Part shown: positions 33,593 through 34,484 of the stretch, one piece after another
How the letters are laid out: every line of letters begins with the position of its first letter
Position numbering within the stretch: the first letter of the stretch is position 1
Assembly: GCA_913020705.1 (NCBI GenBank)
Contig: CAJWBY010000025.1
Coordinates: 1-34,484, forward strand
DNA from: an uncultured Colwellia sp.
GTDB taxonomy: Bacteria; Pseudomonadota; Gammaproteobacteria; Enterobacterales; Alteromonadaceae
Direction of reading: 5' to 3'
DNA: 34,484 bases
The notes under the pieces: model-generated
The model's database searches: none
Told to the model about the DNA's origin: nothing
Seen by the model: only the letters and a program-made list of their open reading frames with translations
Position numbers and translations under genes: made by a program

Positions 33593-34177
33593 TTAATTTA
33601 ATAAAGAAACTTCTTGTTCTATATCTTTAGCCAACTCAAGAAAAACCTGCTCTGCTGCTCTTCTCGCAGACAATGAAAAATCCTCTTTGAATTCATCATA
33701 TTCAGCTTCTCCCGTTTTTATGATTTGCTTCTCCCAAACTAGATCTCCACTAGAATTTACTGCTTTCACAGTTAAATCAATAACAAACTTTGTCGGTGGC
33801 CAAGTAAATGCACTACTCGAACTTGATTGAGTAATTATTTCAGGGATAAATATTAGTTTGATTTCATTTTCTTTAATGAATGCATTGTCATCTAGATTTT
33901 TTACCAAATACACATCTTCAAATTTATTTGATAAAACAGTAAATAAAATAGATTCTGTATCTTTATAGGGACTGTAACTAACATCATCTCCACCACCACC
34001 ATCTGTTGTTACAATTTTTTTCCGATCTTCATCTGAAATATGGTAACCAACCGTGGTGTTAATTATCTTATCTGAACTAACGAATGAGTCAGTATTTGGG
34101 TTGAGTTGTATTTGATGGGCACACCCTGACAGTGCTGCTATAGCCGTTATAATGGCTAATGACTTAAATATATTCAT
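33593..34177 (-). CDS. Small lipoprotein, unknown function
   Basis: A 194-residue protein from the ATG at 34177, chosen because AGGA lies 9 bases upstream and because it starts a clear lipoprotein signal (MNIFKSLAIITAIAALSGC, Cys at 19). The frame is open to 34225, but that part adds no signal-like sequence. The mature part has a Gly-rich turn (TTDGGGGDDVSYSP, about 57-70), FTVLSNKFEDVYLV and a second half VIDLTVKAVNSSGDLVWEKQI, with a C-terminal helix ARRAAEQVFLELAKDIEQE. The layout resembles that of the next lipoprotein, so the two may form a complex. It follows a beta-barrel gene that ends at 34254, in the same direction. Confidence 0.72.
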   Translation of the reverse strand: MNIFKSLAIITAIAALSGCAHQIQLNPNTDSFVSSDKIINTTVGYHISDEDRKKIVTTDGGGGDDVSYSPYKDTESILFTVLSNKFEDVYLVKNLDDNAFIKENEIKLIFIPEIITQSSSSSAFTWPPTKFVIDLTVKAVNSSGDLVWEKQIIKTGEAEYDEFKEDFSLSARRAAEQVFLELAKDIEQEVSLLN

Positions 34178-34253
34178 TGTTCTTATTCCTGTAAATTTCA
34201 TTAAAGTAAGGCACAAACTTAACAAAAAAACTTGTGTCTAATACACTGTTTTT

Positions 34254-34484
34254 CTAAAACCTATAAGCCAAAATTAGAGCACCTGATGTAGCTGACAATT
34301 CCTCTCCATCATCAAATATATCTTCATAATCTCCAGTTGAACGCAAACCTATTGAAAAGTCTAAAGATAGTGACTCCCAGTTGTATCCAAAGCCACCACT
34401 AATTTGAACACCGGTAAAGTCTTCATCAAAATAATTAGCTTCTATAGACTCATTATATAAACCACCACCAACATAAGCTTTAAA
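34254..34484 (-). CDS. Outer-membrane beta-barrel protein, C-terminal fragment
   Basis: The last 76 codons of a gene that enters from the right edge. The translation has alternating beta-strand patterns (KAYVGGGLYNES, VQISGGFGYNWES, LSLDFSIGLRST, GALILAYRF) with acidic turns (NYFDEDF, EDIFDDGEE), and ends in Phe with Tyr two residues earlier, the usual C-terminal signal for BAM-dependent barrels of the OmpA/OmpX-like or porin-like kind. It stops 77 bp before the start of the lipoprotein gene at 34177 and is probably the first member of a three-gene cluster of an outer-membrane barrel with two lipoproteins. The N-terminus is not visible. Confidence 0.65.
   Translation of the reverse strand, partial: FKAYVGGGLYNESIEANYFDEDFTGVQISGGFGYNWESLSLDFSIGLRSTGDYEDIFDDGEELSATSGALILAYRF

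Overview
The window looks like a chromosomal segment of a low-GC marine gammaproteobacterium of the Colwellia/Thalassotalea/Shewanella kind (Alteromonadales). The evidence is AT-rich coding sequence, a DUF3450-ExbB-ExbB-ExbD-TonB-TPR energising operon, a large TonB-dependent receptor next to a beta-helix lipoprotein, and E. coli-like two-gene pntAB. The assignment rests on gene content and style; no marker gene such as rRNA is present.

Layout. 1-1140: a visibly GC-richer mobile piece, with the N-terminus of an IS91-family transposase (cut by the window edge) and a tyrosine recombinase directly upstream of it. 1499-5703: a two-gene RND efflux operon (adaptor and HAE1 pump), ended by a bidirectional terminator shared with pntB. 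5933-8883: pntAB, the proton-translocating transhydrogenase. 9173-12366: a DJ-1/PfpI protein with an export signal, an OmpR-type response regulator and a histidine kinase, probably one operon. 12475-15695: a YbbA/YbbP-like ABC ATPase and FtsX-type permease. 15890-17521: a GntR (YtrA-type) repressor with a membrane protein, divergent from a 72-residue membrane protein. 17801-19700: a secreted protein followed by a second DJ-1/PfpI paralogue that is frameshifted. 19820-24986: the TonB operon. 25248-26595: two DUF998 membrane proteins. 27040-32696: a TonB-dependent receptor and an internally duplicated lipoprotein. 33023-34484: two small lipoproteins and the end of an outer-membrane beta-barrel gene.

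Main result. Three transcription units between 11 and 20 kb (DJ-1/regulator/kinase; ABC ATPase/permease; secreted protein/second DJ-1) begin with the same promoter architecture: TTTCAC-N5-TTTCAC, exactly 11 bp, then a -10-like hexamer (CATACT, TACGAT, TACGCT). In every case it points in the direction of transcription, and no good -35 is seen. An 11-bp direct repeat placed like this is the classical layout of an OmpR/PhoB-family activator site. The regulator encoded in the middle of the set is the obvious candidate, so these units probably form one autoregulated envelope module: sensor, regulator, two extracytoplasmic DJ-1 paralogues, a LolCDE/MacB-like ABC machine and a secreted protein. I do not know of a described system with this composition.

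Second theme. The lipoprotein upstream of the TonB-dependent receptor has two PhoB-box-like sites 44 bp apart, the proximal one 10 bp before a -10. Similar but weaker sites precede the TonB operon. This suggests that receptor, lipoprotein and energiser belong to a phosphate-starvation response. Other notable points are a likely AUC start codon in a DUF998 gene, a hairpin that buries a perfect Shine-Dalgarno sequence, paired 24-bp operators for the GntR repressor, and an orphan terminator that may end an unannotated small RNA.
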